Of a stretch of DNA of 64,000 nucleotides, positions 17,986 to 26,359 are shown piece after piece; positions within the stretch are counted from its first letter, which is position 1; every line of letters starts with the position of its first letter. The position numbers and the translations under genes are program-made. Source of the DNA: Erwinia sp039023475 (GTDB taxonomy: Bacteria; Pseudomonadota; Gammaproteobacteria; Enterobacterales; Enterobacteriaceae); contig NZ_JBCHVB010000001.1 in assembly GCF_039023475.1 (NCBI RefSeq), forward strand, positions 620,001-684,000, written 5' to 3'. Below the pieces are notes generated by a model, which saw nothing but the letters and a program-made list of their open reading frames with translations, did no database searches and had not been told where the DNA came from.

Positions 17986-18027
17986 TCAGGTGCTAAAGTA
18001 AAAAAAGAAACGAAAATTGGCGTTCAT
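17986..18027 (-). CDS. pheM: pheST leader peptide PheM
   Basis: A 13-codon ORF reads MNANFRFFFYFST and stop on the minus strand, with five Phe codons at positions 5, 7, 8, 9 and 11. E. coli PheM is a 14-residue peptide of almost the same sequence. It lies upstream of an intrinsic terminator and pheS and downstream of rplT, so it is the phenylalanine-sensing leader of the pheST operon. It is too short for usual gene callers. Confidence 0.93.
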   Translation of the reverse strand: MNANFRFFFYFST

Positions 18028-18126
18028 GCTTGTGTACCTTGTTACCCTGCCCGATCCTGCAACGTGCCCACTATTGAAAAGCGCAGCGGCAGAAATGTCA
18101 AACTTTTGCGAAGGTTACATAAAATA

Positions 18127-18150
18127 AAAGAGGGAGACAAGCTCCCTCTT
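18127..18150 (-). terminator. Terminator downstream of rplT
   Basis: On the minus strand AGAGGGAG-CTTGT-CTCCCTCT is followed by TTTATTTTAT, an 8-bp perfect stem with a T-rich tail just after the rplT stop codon. Confidence 0.8.
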
Positions 18151-18159
18151 CCATCTGAC

Positions 18160-18516
18160 TTACGCCAGAGCTGATTTCGCTTTTTCTACCAGTGCAGTAA
18201 ATGCCACTTTGTCGAATACAGCGATGTCAGCCAGAATCTTACGGTCGATCTCAATAGATGCCTTTTTCAGGCCATTGATGAAACGGCTGTAAGAGATACC
18301 GTTAGTGCGTGCCGCGGCGTTGATACGCGCGATCCACAGCTGACGGAACTGACGCTTACGCTGACGACGGTCACGGTAAGCATACTGACCAGCTTTGATA
18401 ACAGCCTGGAAGGCAACGCGGTAAACACGTGAACGTGCACCGTAATAGCCTTTAGCTTGTTTTAAGATTTTTTTGTGACGTGCGCGAGCAACTACACCAC
18501 GTTTTACACGAGCCAT
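18160..18516 (-). CDS. rplT: 50S ribosomal protein L20
   Basis: The 118-residue protein MARVKRGVVARARHKKILKQ... is the standard length for L20, with a basic N-terminal extension (about 1-60) that binds 23S rRNA and a globular C-terminal part. It is an early assembly protein and in E. coli represses translation of rpmI and rplT by binding their mRNA. It is third in infC-rpmI-rplT. Confidence 0.99.
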   Translation of the reverse strand: MARVKRGVVARARHKKILKQAKGYYGARSRVYRVAFQAVIKAGQYAYRDRRQRKRQFRQLWIARINAAARTNGISYSRFINGLKKASIEIDRKILADIAVFDKVAFTALVEKAKSALA

Positions 18517-18612
18517 TTAGCTCTCCTGTTAATATTCTGTTTTACCTTCCCCCTTCCGTCGTGCCACACCTGGCGGCCATCCGGAAGCGGTTGGGTACTA
18601 AAAAGGGTTTAC

Positions 18613-18810
18613 TTAAGCGTACGGCAGGCAGGCAATAACCAGACCCAGATCGCCTTTAGATACCAGGCCTTTAGGGCGCAGGTGGCGTTTACGCTTGGTA
18701 GACTTTTTGGTCAGAATATGACGCAGGTTAGCGTGCTTACGCTTGAAGCCGCCAGAGGCGGTCTTCTTGAAGCGCTTGGCGGCGCCACGTACAGTTTTAA
18801 TCTTTGGCAT
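18613..18810 (-). CDS. rpmI: 50S ribosomal protein L35
   Basis: The 65-residue basic protein starts MPKIKTVRGAAKRFKKTASG and contains HILTKKSTKRKRHLR, as in E. coli L35 (65 aa). It lies between infC and rplT, 96 bp after infC. In E. coli the region upstream forms the L20-binding pseudoknot that couples rpmI-rplT regulation; I did not fold it here. Confidence 0.99.
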   Translation of the reverse strand: MPKIKTVRGAAKRFKKTASGGFKRKHANLRHILTKKSTKRKRHLRPKGLVSKGDLGLVIACLPYA

Positions 18811-18906
18811 TTAAAACATCCACTTCGCATTGTTAATAAAATGAACCAGACAGGCGAATAAAAACCGCGCGGCGCGAAGCCGCGGCGGCGTTTATTACTT
18901 TTAAGC

Positions 18907-19458
18907 CTACTGTTTCTTCTTCGGAGCGAGCACCATGATCATCTGACGACCTTCGATCTTCGAAGGGAAGGATTCGACAATCGCCAGATCCATGTCTTCA
19001 CACAGATCTTTACGGACGCGGTTAAGCACTTCCATACCGATCTGCTGGTGCGCCATTTCACGACCGCGAAAACGCAGCGTGATTTTGGCTTTATCGCCCT
19101 CTTCGAGAAAGCGAATCAGGTTGCGTAGTTTTACCTGATAGTCGCCATCATCGGTTCCAGGACGGAATTTAATTTCCTTAACCTGGATAACTTTTTGCTT
19201 CTTCTTCTGTTCTTTAGAAGATTTGCTTTTTTCGTAAAGGAATTTGCCGTAATCCATGATACGACAAACGGGCGGCTCGGCGTTAGGGCTGATTTCAACT
19301 AAATCAACGCCCGCCTCTTCAGCTTTTTCTAAAGCCTCATTCAGACTGACAATACCAATCTGCTCGCCATCGACGCCAGTCAGACGTACCTCTGTGGCGC
19401 GGATTTCTCTGTTAATGCGATTAGGACGCGCCGGTTGAACTCGTTTTCCGCCTTTAAT
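18907..19458 (-). CDS. infC: Translation initiation factor IF-3 (AUU start)
   Basis: Reading from ATT at 19458 gives (M)KGGKRVQPARPNRIN..., matching E. coli IF-3 from its first residue; total about 183 residues. The rare AUU start is the known means of IF-3 autocontrol, since IF-3 discriminates against it. A GGAGG Shine-Dalgarno precedes it and overlaps the end of thrS, whose stop codon lies 3 nt upstream. The N-domain (about 1-80), a lysine-rich linker (YEKSKSSKEQKKKQKVIQ) and C-domain are all intact. Taking the first ATG in frame (19257) would lose the whole N-domain. Confidence 0.97.
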   Translation of the reverse strand: MKGGKRVQPARPNRINREIRATEVRLTGVDGEQIGIVSLNEALEKAEEAGVDLVEISPNAEPPVCRIMDYGKFLYEKSKSSKEQKKKQKVIQVKEIKFRPGTDDGDYQVKLRNLIRFLEEGDKAKITLRFRGREMAHQQIGMEVLNRVRKDLCEDMDLAIVESFPSKIEGRQMIMVLAPKKKQ

Positions 19459-19461
19459 ACT

Positions 19462-21390
19462 TTATTCCTCCAGTTGATGAAGATTGCGACTGCGTATCTC
19501 TTGCTGCAGCTTCGCGATCACGTCATTTACATCCATGCTTCCCAGGTCTTTACCACGGCGGGTGCGAACGGCAACTTTGCCTGCTTCCACCTCTTTATCA
19601 CCACAGACCAACATATACGGGACACGACGTAAAGTGTGCTCGCGGATTTTAAAGCCAATCTTCTCGTTTCTCAAGTCCGCTTTTACCCGAATGCCCGCAT
19701 TCTGAAGTTTTTGGGTCAATTCTGCAACATATTCGGACTGGCCATCGGTGATATTCATCACCACTACTTGTACAGGAGCGAGCCAGGTTGGGAAGAAACC
19801 GGCATACTCTTCGGTAAGAATACCGATAAAGCGCTCCACAGAACCCAGAATTGCACGGTGGATCATCACCGGCACCTGACGTTCATTGTTTTCGCCTACG
19901 TATGAGGCGCTGAGGCGACCCGGCAGCGAGAAGTCCAGCTGAACGGTGCCGCACTGCCAGGCGCGGTCAAGGCAGTCGTGCAGGGTAAACTCAATTTTCG
20001 GGCCGTAAAAGGCGCCTTCGCCCGGCTGGTATTCGAACGGAATATTGTTCTCTTCCAGCGCGGCGGCCAGGTCAGCCTCGGCACGGTCCCACTGCTCGTC
20101 GGAGCCAATACGCTTAACCGGACGGGTAGAGAGTTTTACCGCAATTTTTTCAAAACCGAAAGTGCCATACATATCGTAGACCATACGAATGCAGCTGTTC
20201 ACCTCGGCGCGCACCTGCTCTTCCGTACAGAAGATGTGAGCATCATCCTGGGTGAAGCCGCGAACGCGCATCAGGCCGTGCAGCGCACCGGAAGGTTCAT
20301 TACGGTGGCAGCTACCAAACTCGGCCATACGCAGCGGCAGGTCGCGGTATGATTTTAGACCCTGATTGAAAATCTGCACGTGTCCTGGGCAATTCATTGG
20401 TTTGATGCAGTATTCACGGTTCTCCGAAGAGGTGGTGAACATCGCTTCTTTGTAGTTTTCCCAGTGTCCGGTTTTTTCCCAGAGAACGCGGTCCATCATC
20501 AGCGGACCCTTCACTTCCTGATAGTCATATTCGGTCAGCTTGCTGCGCACAAAAACTTCCAGCTCGCGGAAGATCGTCCAGCCATCATTGTGCCAGAAGA
20601 CCATACCCGGTGCTTCTTCCTGCATATGGTAGAGGTCAAGCTGCTTACCGATTTTACGGTGGTCGCGCTTGCCCGCTTCTTCCAGACGCTGCAGGTAAGC
20701 CGCCAGCTGCTTTTTGTCAGCCCAGGCAGTACCGTAGATGCGCTGAAGCATCTTATTGTTGCTGTCGCCGCGCCAGTAAGCACCGGAAATTTTCTGAAGT
20801 TTGAAATGGTGACAGAAGCGCATGTTCGGCACGTGAGGGCCACGGCACATGTCCACATATTCTTCGTGATGATAAAGGCCAGGCTGGTCATCATGGCTGA
20901 TATTTTCATCAAGAATCGTCATCTTGTAGGTTTCGCCACGGGCGGCAAACGCGTCACGCGCTTCCTGCCAGCTCACCTTTTTCTTGATGACGTCATAATT
21001 CGTTTCGGCCAGCTGGTGCATACGCTTTTCCAGCAGCTCAATATCTTCCTGAGTCAGGGTGCGGTCAATGTCGACATCGTAGTAGAAGCCGTTGTCGATA
21101 ACCGGGCCTATGGCCATTTTGGTGTCAGGCCACAGCTGCTTGATAGCATGACCGAGCAGGTGCGCGCACGAGTGGCGGATAATTTCCAGACCTGCTTCGT
21201 CTTTCGCGGTGATGATAGCGACATTCGCATCGTCGGTAATCGGATCGGCGGCATCCACCAGCTCACCATTTACGCGACCGGCGATACAGGCTTTCGCCAG
21301 GCCAGGACCGATATCCTGAGCAATGTCCATCACGCTGACGGCGTGGTCGAAAATACGCTGACTTCCATCAGGAAGAGTAATTACGGGCAT
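19462..21390 (-). CDS. thrS: Threonyl-tRNA synthetase
   Basis: The 642-residue class II synthetase (same length as E. coli) has an N-terminal TGS domain (about 1-62), the editing domain with HSCAHLLGHAI (His pair near 73/77) and later the third ligand CRGPH (about 182), the catalytic core with zinc-binding Cys/His (MNCPGHVQIF, about 331-340) and a C-terminal anticodon-binding domain. It acylates tRNA-Thr and represses its own translation in E. coli; the matching operator hairpin is seen at 21412-21432. Confidence 0.98.
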   Translation of the reverse strand: MPVITLPDGSQRIFDHAVSVMDIAQDIGPGLAKACIAGRVNGELVDAADPITDDANVAIITAKDEAGLEIIRHSCAHLLGHAIKQLWPDTKMAIGPVIDNGFYYDVDIDRTLTQEDIELLEKRMHQLAETNYDVIKKKVSWQEARDAFAARGETYKMTILDENISHDDQPGLYHHEEYVDMCRGPHVPNMRFCHHFKLQKISGAYWRGDSNNKMLQRIYGTAWADKKQLAAYLQRLEEAGKRDHRKIGKQLDLYHMQEEAPGMVFWHNDGWTIFRELEVFVRSKLTEYDYQEVKGPLMMDRVLWEKTGHWENYKEAMFTTSSENREYCIKPMNCPGHVQIFNQGLKSYRDLPLRMAEFGSCHRNEPSGALHGLMRVRGFTQDDAHIFCTEEQVRAEVNSCIRMVYDMYGTFGFEKIAVKLSTRPVKRIGSDEQWDRAEADLAAALEENNIPFEYQPGEGAFYGPKIEFTLHDCLDRAWQCGTVQLDFSLPGRLSASYVGENNERQVPVMIHRAILGSVERFIGILTEEYAGFFPTWLAPVQVVVMNITDGQSEYVAELTQKLQNAGIRVKADLRNEKIGFKIREHTLRRVPYMLVCGDKEVEAGKVAVRTRRGKDLGSMDVNDVIAKLQQEIRSRNLHQLEE

Positions 21391-21411
21391 TTAACATCCT
21401 TAATTGCAGTG

Positions 21412-21432
21412 GTAACCCATACGCAAGGCTAC
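21412..21432 (-). promoter_or_regulatory. thrS translational operator mimicking the tRNA-Thr anticodon arm
   Basis: On the minus strand GTAGCC and GGTTAC form a 6-bp stem (one G-U pair); a further U-G closing pair leaves the 7-nt loop TGCGTAT, in which CGU falls exactly where anticodon positions 34-36 would be. CGU is the anticodon of a threonine tRNA. It lies 22-42 nt before the thrS ATG. In E. coli, ThrRS binds such a domain and blocks ribosome loading. Confidence 0.85.
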
Positions 21433-21799
21433 ATACAAAAGTCATTTTTCACTTTATACAACAAGCTGTTAGCACTTGAAACCGACTCACATTTGCCAGT
21501 TTGGTACACAGCCTGGTATACCTGAACAAAAGTTTGCCTCTGGCAAAAAACTCTTGAGAAGCGAACATCTTACACGCCATGGAGACAAATTGCACGACGC
21601 GGCGACCTGTCACATTGAATCAGTAAACCGACTGACATCATCAACTTAAGAATGGGAACGTATGAAGGCTGCCTTAAGGGAAATCAGAACGCGTTGCGTT
21701 AATCGCGCAAGGAAGGTGCTGTCGGGCTGCGGGCTTAGTAGCAAAGTAGCCCGCCCAAAAATATTGCGATGGGCCGGCGGTAAACCAGCCCACAGCGGA
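21433..21799. other. thrS upstream leader and promoter region
   Basis: Between ydiY and the thrS operator no credible gene is seen. The rest of the thrS leader, which in E. coli holds a second tRNA acceptor-arm-like domain, should be in the part near 21433-21560. A GC hairpin with one G-U pair (GGGCTGG/CCGGCCC, about 21772-21793) just after ydiY may be its terminator but lacks an immediate T-run. Confidence 0.5.
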
Positions 21800-22555
21800 C
21801 TACATTGCGTAGGAGAGCATGACGGAGGTTTTAGTGTCCGTTTTATCCGGCGCTGAGGCAGGCGGATTCTGGTTCCAGGTGACGTTATAGGCCAGCTTCA
21901 GCGAGAAGTGATCGTTAATGGCTACCTGTAAACCCGTTTCGGAGTTGACGGTAGTGTCATCGCTGCCCAGAACGGAAACGCCCTGCACAAACCGTGTCGT
22001 ATCCGTCAGCTGCCACTGATAGCTTACTGCACCGTAGGCCAGCACCTGAGTGTCATCGCCGCCGTCATGATAGTCATCATAACGTACGCCAGGACCCGCT
22101 TCCAGACGCAGCGAGTGGATGGGGCCATTCAGCAGCTGACGACCGTAACCGGCCACGAGAATGGAGCGACCATCGTAACCGTTAAAGCGATCGCTCAGCC
22201 AGCTTGCCTGGCCAAAGAGATAGTCATAATTATTGACGTTGAAGCGTGAACGCCCACCGATCTGATAGGTTTCGGCTGAACGCTCATCATTTGATGAGGT
22301 ATTGGTCGCATTTCCCCAAAGGCTCCAGGCCATTCTTTCCTGATACCAGGTCATATTGGTATTCGCCGAAAGCGATGAGCTGGTGGTATTGCCGGTCTGA
22401 GCAAGATAACCCGCCGACGCGTTACCTTCGAAATCTTTCTTTGCCGTGGCCGGATCATCCATGACCGTAAACACGTTATTATCAGCCACTGCCTGCTGGC
22501 AGAGCGCGCCACCGGCGAGCAAAAGAACTACAGAGAGCTTGTTAAGCGCTTTCAT
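21800..22555 (-). CDS. ydiY: YdiY family outer-membrane-type protein (DUF481)
   Basis: The 251-residue protein starts MKALNKLSVVLLLAGGALC and has a cleavable signal peptide (probable cut after VADN-preceding Ala about 24). The mature part is rich in alternating aromatic beta-strand patterns (NTNMTWYQERMAWSLWG, FNVNNYDYLFGQASWLSDR) and ends SVMLSYAM, typical of a small outer-membrane beta-barrel of the DUF481 group. E. coli YdiY is highly similar; its function is unknown. The frame is open to 22576, but the ATG at 22555 gives the proper signal peptide. It lies upstream of thrS on the same strand. Confidence 0.9.
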   Translation of the reverse strand: MKALNKLSVVLLLAGGALCQQAVADNNVFTVMDDPATAKKDFEGNASAGYLAQTGNTTSSSLSANTNMTWYQERMAWSLWGNATNTSSNDERSAETYQIGGRSRFNVNNYDYLFGQASWLSDRFNGYDGRSILVAGYGRQLLNGPIHSLRLEAGPGVRYDDYHDGGDDTQVLAYGAVSYQWQLTDTTRFVQGVSVLGSDDTTVNSETGLQVAINDHFSLKLAYNVTWNQNPPASAPDKTDTKTSVMLSYAM

Positions 22556-22692
22556 TAAATGTGATCCATACGACAATGTGAAAAAAAGGAGTCTGAAGAA
22601 TTCTGAAGGGCGATCAATGCAATTTACGCCTGAAATCGTAACATTTTATTAAATCGCGCTTTTTTCCGCGGGAGAAGTGAAAAAGCCACTTA

Positions 22693-22710
22693 AATGGGAG
22701 TATTCCCATT
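22693..22710. promoter_or_regulatory. 18-bp inverted repeat upstream of ydiY
   Basis: AATGGGA-GTAT-TCCCATT is a perfect 7+4+7 inverted repeat 138-155 bp before the ydiY start. It has no flanking T-run, so an operator is more likely than a terminator. The binding protein is unknown. The surrounding 22,556-22,916 interval holds no gene. Confidence 0.4.
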
Positions 22711-22916
22711 ACCGGCGCGGATTATAGAAGGTATTCGATCGTTTTACAGCAGGCTGTAAATAAGATTTTTCTTCAAGATGTATCTGTCTGATTGCAAAGT
22801 GTTTCTCAATAAAACAGCCCGTCCTTAAAGCCGTTATTCCCTACCCCACTCATGTGTTACTCAATGAAACGCCTCCCTTAAGAAGACGTTTACACTTCAT
22901 TCCTTTGCGCTGCGTT

Positions 22917-24047
22917 TCACTCTGAAGGAGCCTGTGCACCCAATATGCCTTTCCCCAACGGCACCTGCGTGAACTGGGTGACGATCTCTTTCCAGGTCTG
23001 ATTCGGGTCCAGAGAGGTAAACTGCTGCGGATAAATAAACTTCGCCAGATACTCCAGCCCGACAATGTTGTAAGGATGGTTATAGAAGTGGTGATAAATA
23101 CCGTAGAAATGGCCGTTCCTGACGGCGGAAACTTGCGCAAAGCCGGGACGCTGCTTCATGTTGTTAAACGCAGCGTTGACCTGAGCCTGGGTGACGTTAT
23201 AGCCAAAAGGCACGGCGGCGTTAGCGTTGGTTGCCCACTGCGCGCCGGAAATAATATAAGTATCCGGCTTCATGGCGATAACTTTCTCCAGCGAGACATC
23301 GCCAGTGGCGCCGGGCAGCAGTTCTGAACCAATATTCTTCGCCCCCACCGCTTCCACCATTGCGCCCCAGCCTACGTGCGCATGGGTGAAACAGCAGGAC
23401 TCCAGTCCGCCCAGCCCCGCCTTCGCCTCTACAAACACCAGCGGCTGCGGCCTGACGCTGCGGGTTTTATCAATAATCGCCTGATAGTGGCGCTGATAAA
23501 AATCGGTATAGGCTTTTGCTTCTGCTTCACGATTCAGCGCCACACCCAGCGTGGTAATACTGGCGGGGGTATCGGTAACTGGATTTTCAAAAGTATCAAT
23601 AAACAGCACCGGCACGCCCAGCTGCTTCATTTTGTCCAGCACGCCGGTCTGTACGAGTGAAGGTCTGGAGCGAAGTTGCGCGATCATCAGATCGGGATGT
23701 TGCGCCACCACGCTTTCAAGATTGACCTCGCCCTTATCGCTAAAGCCCATATCGGTGATTTTACCGGACTCAGGCCACTTTTTGTTCATCAGTGACCAGG
23801 TAGCGCCGTCGCTTTTTTTCAGCAAATTATTCCAGGCAACCAGACGATGAAACGGATTATCGCGATCCAGCAAAGCCAGAGCGAGAATGTCGCGTCCGTC
23901 CTGGAGCACGATGCGCCGGGGCTCTTTTTTAAGGGTAATTTGCTGGCCATCAATGTCGGTCAGCGTGACGGGATAAGTGGTTGCCAAAGCGGAGGAGGAG
24001 ATCGCCAGCAGAGTGGTCAGAGAAGCATATTTCAGAGCAGGTAGCAC
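22917..24047 (-). CDS. Siderophore/metal-type ABC transporter substrate-binding protein (orphan)
   Basis: The 376-residue periplasmic binding protein of the PF01497 type (FepB/BtuF fold) has a signal peptide (LLAISSSALA, about 14-23). Lobe 1 holds LKKEPRRIVLQDGRDILALALL and lobe 2 the HVGWGAMVEAVGAKNIG and DTYIISGAQW blocks. No permease or ATPase gene is next to it, so it must work with components encoded elsewhere. A Fur box lies 41-59 bp upstream of its start. It occupies the map place where E. coli has pfkB or neighbours, so it is an accessory gene by context. Ligand unknown; a ferric siderophore or haem-type compound is inferred. Confidence 0.8.
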   Translation of the reverse strand: MLPALKYASLTTLLAISSSALATTYPVTLTDIDGQQITLKKEPRRIVLQDGRDILALALLDRDNPFHRLVAWNNLLKKSDGATWSLMNKKWPESGKITDMGFSDKGEVNLESVVAQHPDLMIAQLRSRPSLVQTGVLDKMKQLGVPVLFIDTFENPVTDTPASITTLGVALNREAEAKAYTDFYQRHYQAIIDKTRSVRPQPLVFVEAKAGLGGLESCCFTHAHVGWGAMVEAVGAKNIGSELLPGATGDVSLEKVIAMKPDTYIISGAQWATNANAAVPFGYNVTQAQVNAAFNNMKQRPGFAQVSAVRNGHFYGIYHHFYNHPYNIVGLEYLAKFIYPQQFTSLDPNQTWKEIVTQFTQVPLGKGILGAQAPSE

Positions 24048-24087
24048 GTCAGGCTCCAGAGCATAAAAAAGGTTGCAAAATAGTAAT

Positions 24088-24106
24088 GATAATTAATCTC
24101 ATTATC
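24088..24106. promoter_or_regulatory. Fur box upstream of the binding-protein gene
   Basis: GATAATTAATCTCATTATC matches the 19-bp Fur consensus GATAATGATAATCATTATC at 15 positions by my count, with both outer hexamers intact. It lies 41-59 bp upstream of the minus-strand gene, so iron repression is expected. Confidence 0.8.
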
Positions 24107-24293
24107 AACCTGTCATTTCCCTCTCCGCCGTCCTCGCTGCCAATAGACTAAGCTTATAATCCGCAGTTGATTGAAAAGTTAGTTCAGGTGGCGCTTCTTA
24201 GTGAAAGGACCTGTTTGTTCTCAGCTCTCATTAGGGTCAGCATTTTATATAAACCGCCGTTCTTTAATGATTTCAGATTTAACGAGGTGAAAT

Positions 24294-24587
24294 ATGGGTA
24301 CATCAGACGTTGTGCAGTACGTAGTGACTTTCCGCTATCAGGAAGACGGCCTGACCGATATTCTTGAACTTAACAGTGCCCTGGTTAACGGGGGTTTTTC
24401 CACCGCGCTTAGCGATAAGGAGGGCCATCCTCGTGAGCTGGGCACCAACAGTTTCGGCATCGTCAGCGCGCTGGATGAAGAGAGCGTCCGTCAACAGGCT
24501 GAAGGCCTGGCAGAGATGGCGCTGGGCCAGAAGCCTGAGGTGGAGATACAGACCTGGGAAGCGTTCCAGCAGGAGACTAAAAGCTAA
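24294..24587 (+). CDS. ydiZ: YdiZ family small protein, GhoS-like fold
   Basis: The 97-residue protein has VVTFRYQEDGLTDILELNSALVNGG near its start, then RELGTNSFGIVSAL. Position between the binding-protein gene and yniA matches E. coli ydiZ (next to yniA). The pattern of a beta-alpha-beta ferredoxin-like small protein with the RxLGxNSFxI core resembles the antitoxin RNase GhoS, but no toxin gene is next to it, and function is unknown. The start ATG follows GAGG at 8 nt. Confidence 0.75.
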   Translation: MGTSDVVQYVVTFRYQEDGLTDILELNSALVNGGFSTALSDKEGHPRELGTNSFGIVSALDEESVRQQAEGLAEMALGQKPEVEIQTWEAFQQETKS

Positions 24588-24692
24588 TATTTTGTAAAAG
24601 ATCGCCTCTGCCGTGCGCAACCGCTGGTTTTGGTTATTATTTAAGCGTTACTATCAGCATCTCTGCAATGTACAGCGAAAGAGGAAAACCCG

Positions 24693-25586
24693 ATGTGGTC
24701 AGCCATTAGTCGTCTGTTAAGCGAGTACTCAGGCAGCGCAGAAATCAGCGAGCGTACGGAACTTCCGGGCGGCGACGTCCATCCCGCCTGGCGTATCCGC
24801 TACGGGGAACGGGAGGTTTTTGTGAAGTGTAACAGCCGTGAAATGCTGGATCTCTTCACCTGGGAGGCTGACCAGCTGCAGATGCTGGCCCGGACAAAGA
24901 CAGTAAGGGTGCCCGAAGTTTACGGCGTTGGCAGCGATCGGGATGTCAGCTTCCTTCTGCTTGAATATATCCCCCTGCGTCCGCTTGATGAGCAGAGCGC
25001 CTGGCAGCTGGGCGAACAGCTTGCACAGCTGCATCAGTGGAGTGAACAGACGCAGTTTGGGCTTGATTACGATAACAATATCACCACCTCTCCCCAACCC
25101 AACAGCTGGCTGCGACGCTGGTCAGTCTTTTTTGCCGAGCAGCGTATTGGCTGGCAGCTTCAGCTGGCCGCGGAAAAAGGCATTCAGTATGGCAATATCG
25201 AGCTGATCGTTCAGTGCGCCCAGCGCGTTCTGAGCACCCACCAGCCCCAGCCTTCTCTGCTACATGGCGATCTCTGGCCCGCCAACTGCGGCGGCAGTGA
25301 CACTGGCCCATGGATTTTCGATCCGGCCTGCTACTGGGGCGATCGGGAATGCGACCTGGCGATGCTTGCCTGGTATCCCACGCTGCCCCGGCAAATCCTT
25401 GAAGGCTATCAGTCGGTCTGGCCTCTTCCCCAGGACTTCCGGCAGCGTCAGTCCGTTTATCAGCTCTACTATCTGCTCAACCGGGCGAACGTATTTGGCG
25501 GTCACTGGCTCGGCGAGGCGCAGCAGGCGGTTGGCGCGCTGCTTGATGAAGATGAGCTGGGAAAACAGCACGCCCGCCCGGCCTGA
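24693..25586 (+). CDS. yniA: Fructosamine kinase family protein
   Basis: The 297-residue protein (E. coli YniA 286 aa) has a protein-kinase-like fold. Seen are the lysine region REVFVKCNSREM (about 44-55), hinge LLLEYIP (about 89-95), the catalytic loop LLHGDLWPANCGGSD (about 189-203) and metal-binding DPACYWGDRECDLAM (about 209-223), the HGDLWxxN signature of fructosamine/ketosamine-3-kinases. It probably phosphorylates glycated (ribulosamine-type) amines for deglycation; the E. coli protein is less defined. A GAGGAAAA ribosome site precedes the ATG. Confidence 0.92.
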   Translation: MWSAISRLLSEYSGSAEISERTELPGGDVHPAWRIRYGEREVFVKCNSREMLDLFTWEADQLQMLARTKTVRVPEVYGVGSDRDVSFLLLEYIPLRPLDEQSAWQLGEQLAQLHQWSEQTQFGLDYDNNITTSPQPNSWLRRWSVFFAEQRIGWQLQLAAEKGIQYGNIELIVQCAQRVLSTHQPQPSLLHGDLWPANCGGSDTGPWIFDPACYWGDRECDLAMLAWYPTLPRQILEGYQSVWPLPQDFRQRQSVYQLYYLLNRANVFGGHWLGEAQQAVGALLDEDELGKQHARPA

Positions 25587-25608
25587 GGCGGGAGAGCATC
25601 GCCGCTTA

Positions 25609-26148
25609 TCAGTAGATAAAGCCGAGCAGTTTAAGGATGAAGTAGCCGCCCGCAGCGATAAGTACTGGCAGTACATAGAGGGGAAAAATCTGCAAAAAAA
25701 TCGTGTGGCGCGGCACGACAAGCTTCTCTTCCAGCTGCTGACGGCTGCGGCCTTCAGCGCCTCGGGCATTCTCCAGAATAAGCTGATCCTCGATCCCTTC
25801 TTTCAGATGCCTCGACTGTCGCCACATTCTGGCTCCCGAAGCCTGAAGCGCCAGTCCGACGAAAATCAGTATGTAGATCAGCCAGAAGCTGAGATTACTG
25901 GAATGATTGAAGTCCGGCACCGGAGAGCGACTCCAGAAGCCATTAAGAAAGGAAGTATTGAAGCGGATCATATCGATCATAACGTGTGAAAAATCCTGCA
26001 TTACAGCGTTGATCCCTTCCCGCTGCTCCCGGCTTTTTTCCAGAAAAAGCATCAGTGAAATAAGCGTGGAAATCAGTGCCGGAATAAAAATAATCCAGCC
26101 AGCGATGCGCTTCACTATCGCAACTCTGCCAGCCTGTTGATATGTCAT
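25609..26148 (-). CDS. yniB: YniB family inner-membrane protein
   Basis: The 179-residue membrane protein starts MTYQQAGRVAIVKRIAGWII, like E. coli YniB (178 aa). Three to four hydrophobic segments are visible (about 16-38, 90-110, 150-177) with a charged cytoplasmic stretch (SRHLKEGIEDQLILENARGAEG) between. The frame is open to 26322, but the ATG at 26148 has an upstream AGGAGAAAG and matches the family start. It is convergent with yniA and divergent from hxpB, as in E. coli. Function unknown. Confidence 0.9.
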   Translation of the reverse strand: MTYQQAGRVAIVKRIAGWIIFIPALISTLISLMLFLEKSREQREGINAVMQDFSHVMIDMIRFNTSFLNGFWSRSPVPDFNHSSNLSFWLIYILIFVGLALQASGARMWRQSRHLKEGIEDQLILENARGAEGRSRQQLEEKLVVPRHTIFLQIFPLYVLPVLIAAGGYFILKLLGFIY

Positions 26149-26359
26149 GCTTTCTCCTGTCCTTTTGATGTAAGGCTCTAAGTTTACCCTCAGCCGGTAA
26201 AATGTGCCTGAAAAAAGTGATGCTGTTATGCATCGGCTACAGCAGGCTTCCTTCTGTCTCAGCAGGAAGCGAGCCTTGCAGGCAGAGAGGGAGTCCGCGG
26301 ATGTTGCCTGCCAGCACTTCATGCTAAGGTGTTCACAAACTGTTTAACGGAGCCGTAAA

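Noticed and set aside
20380..21525. 381-codon plus-strand frame opposite thrS
   Set aside because: Antisense of a highly conserved synthetase gene; it also crosses the thrS operator.
24294..24587. Type V toxin-antitoxin system with the YdiZ/GhoS-like protein
   Set aside because: No small hydrophobic GhoT-like toxin ORF is adjacent, and the similarity to GhoS is weak.
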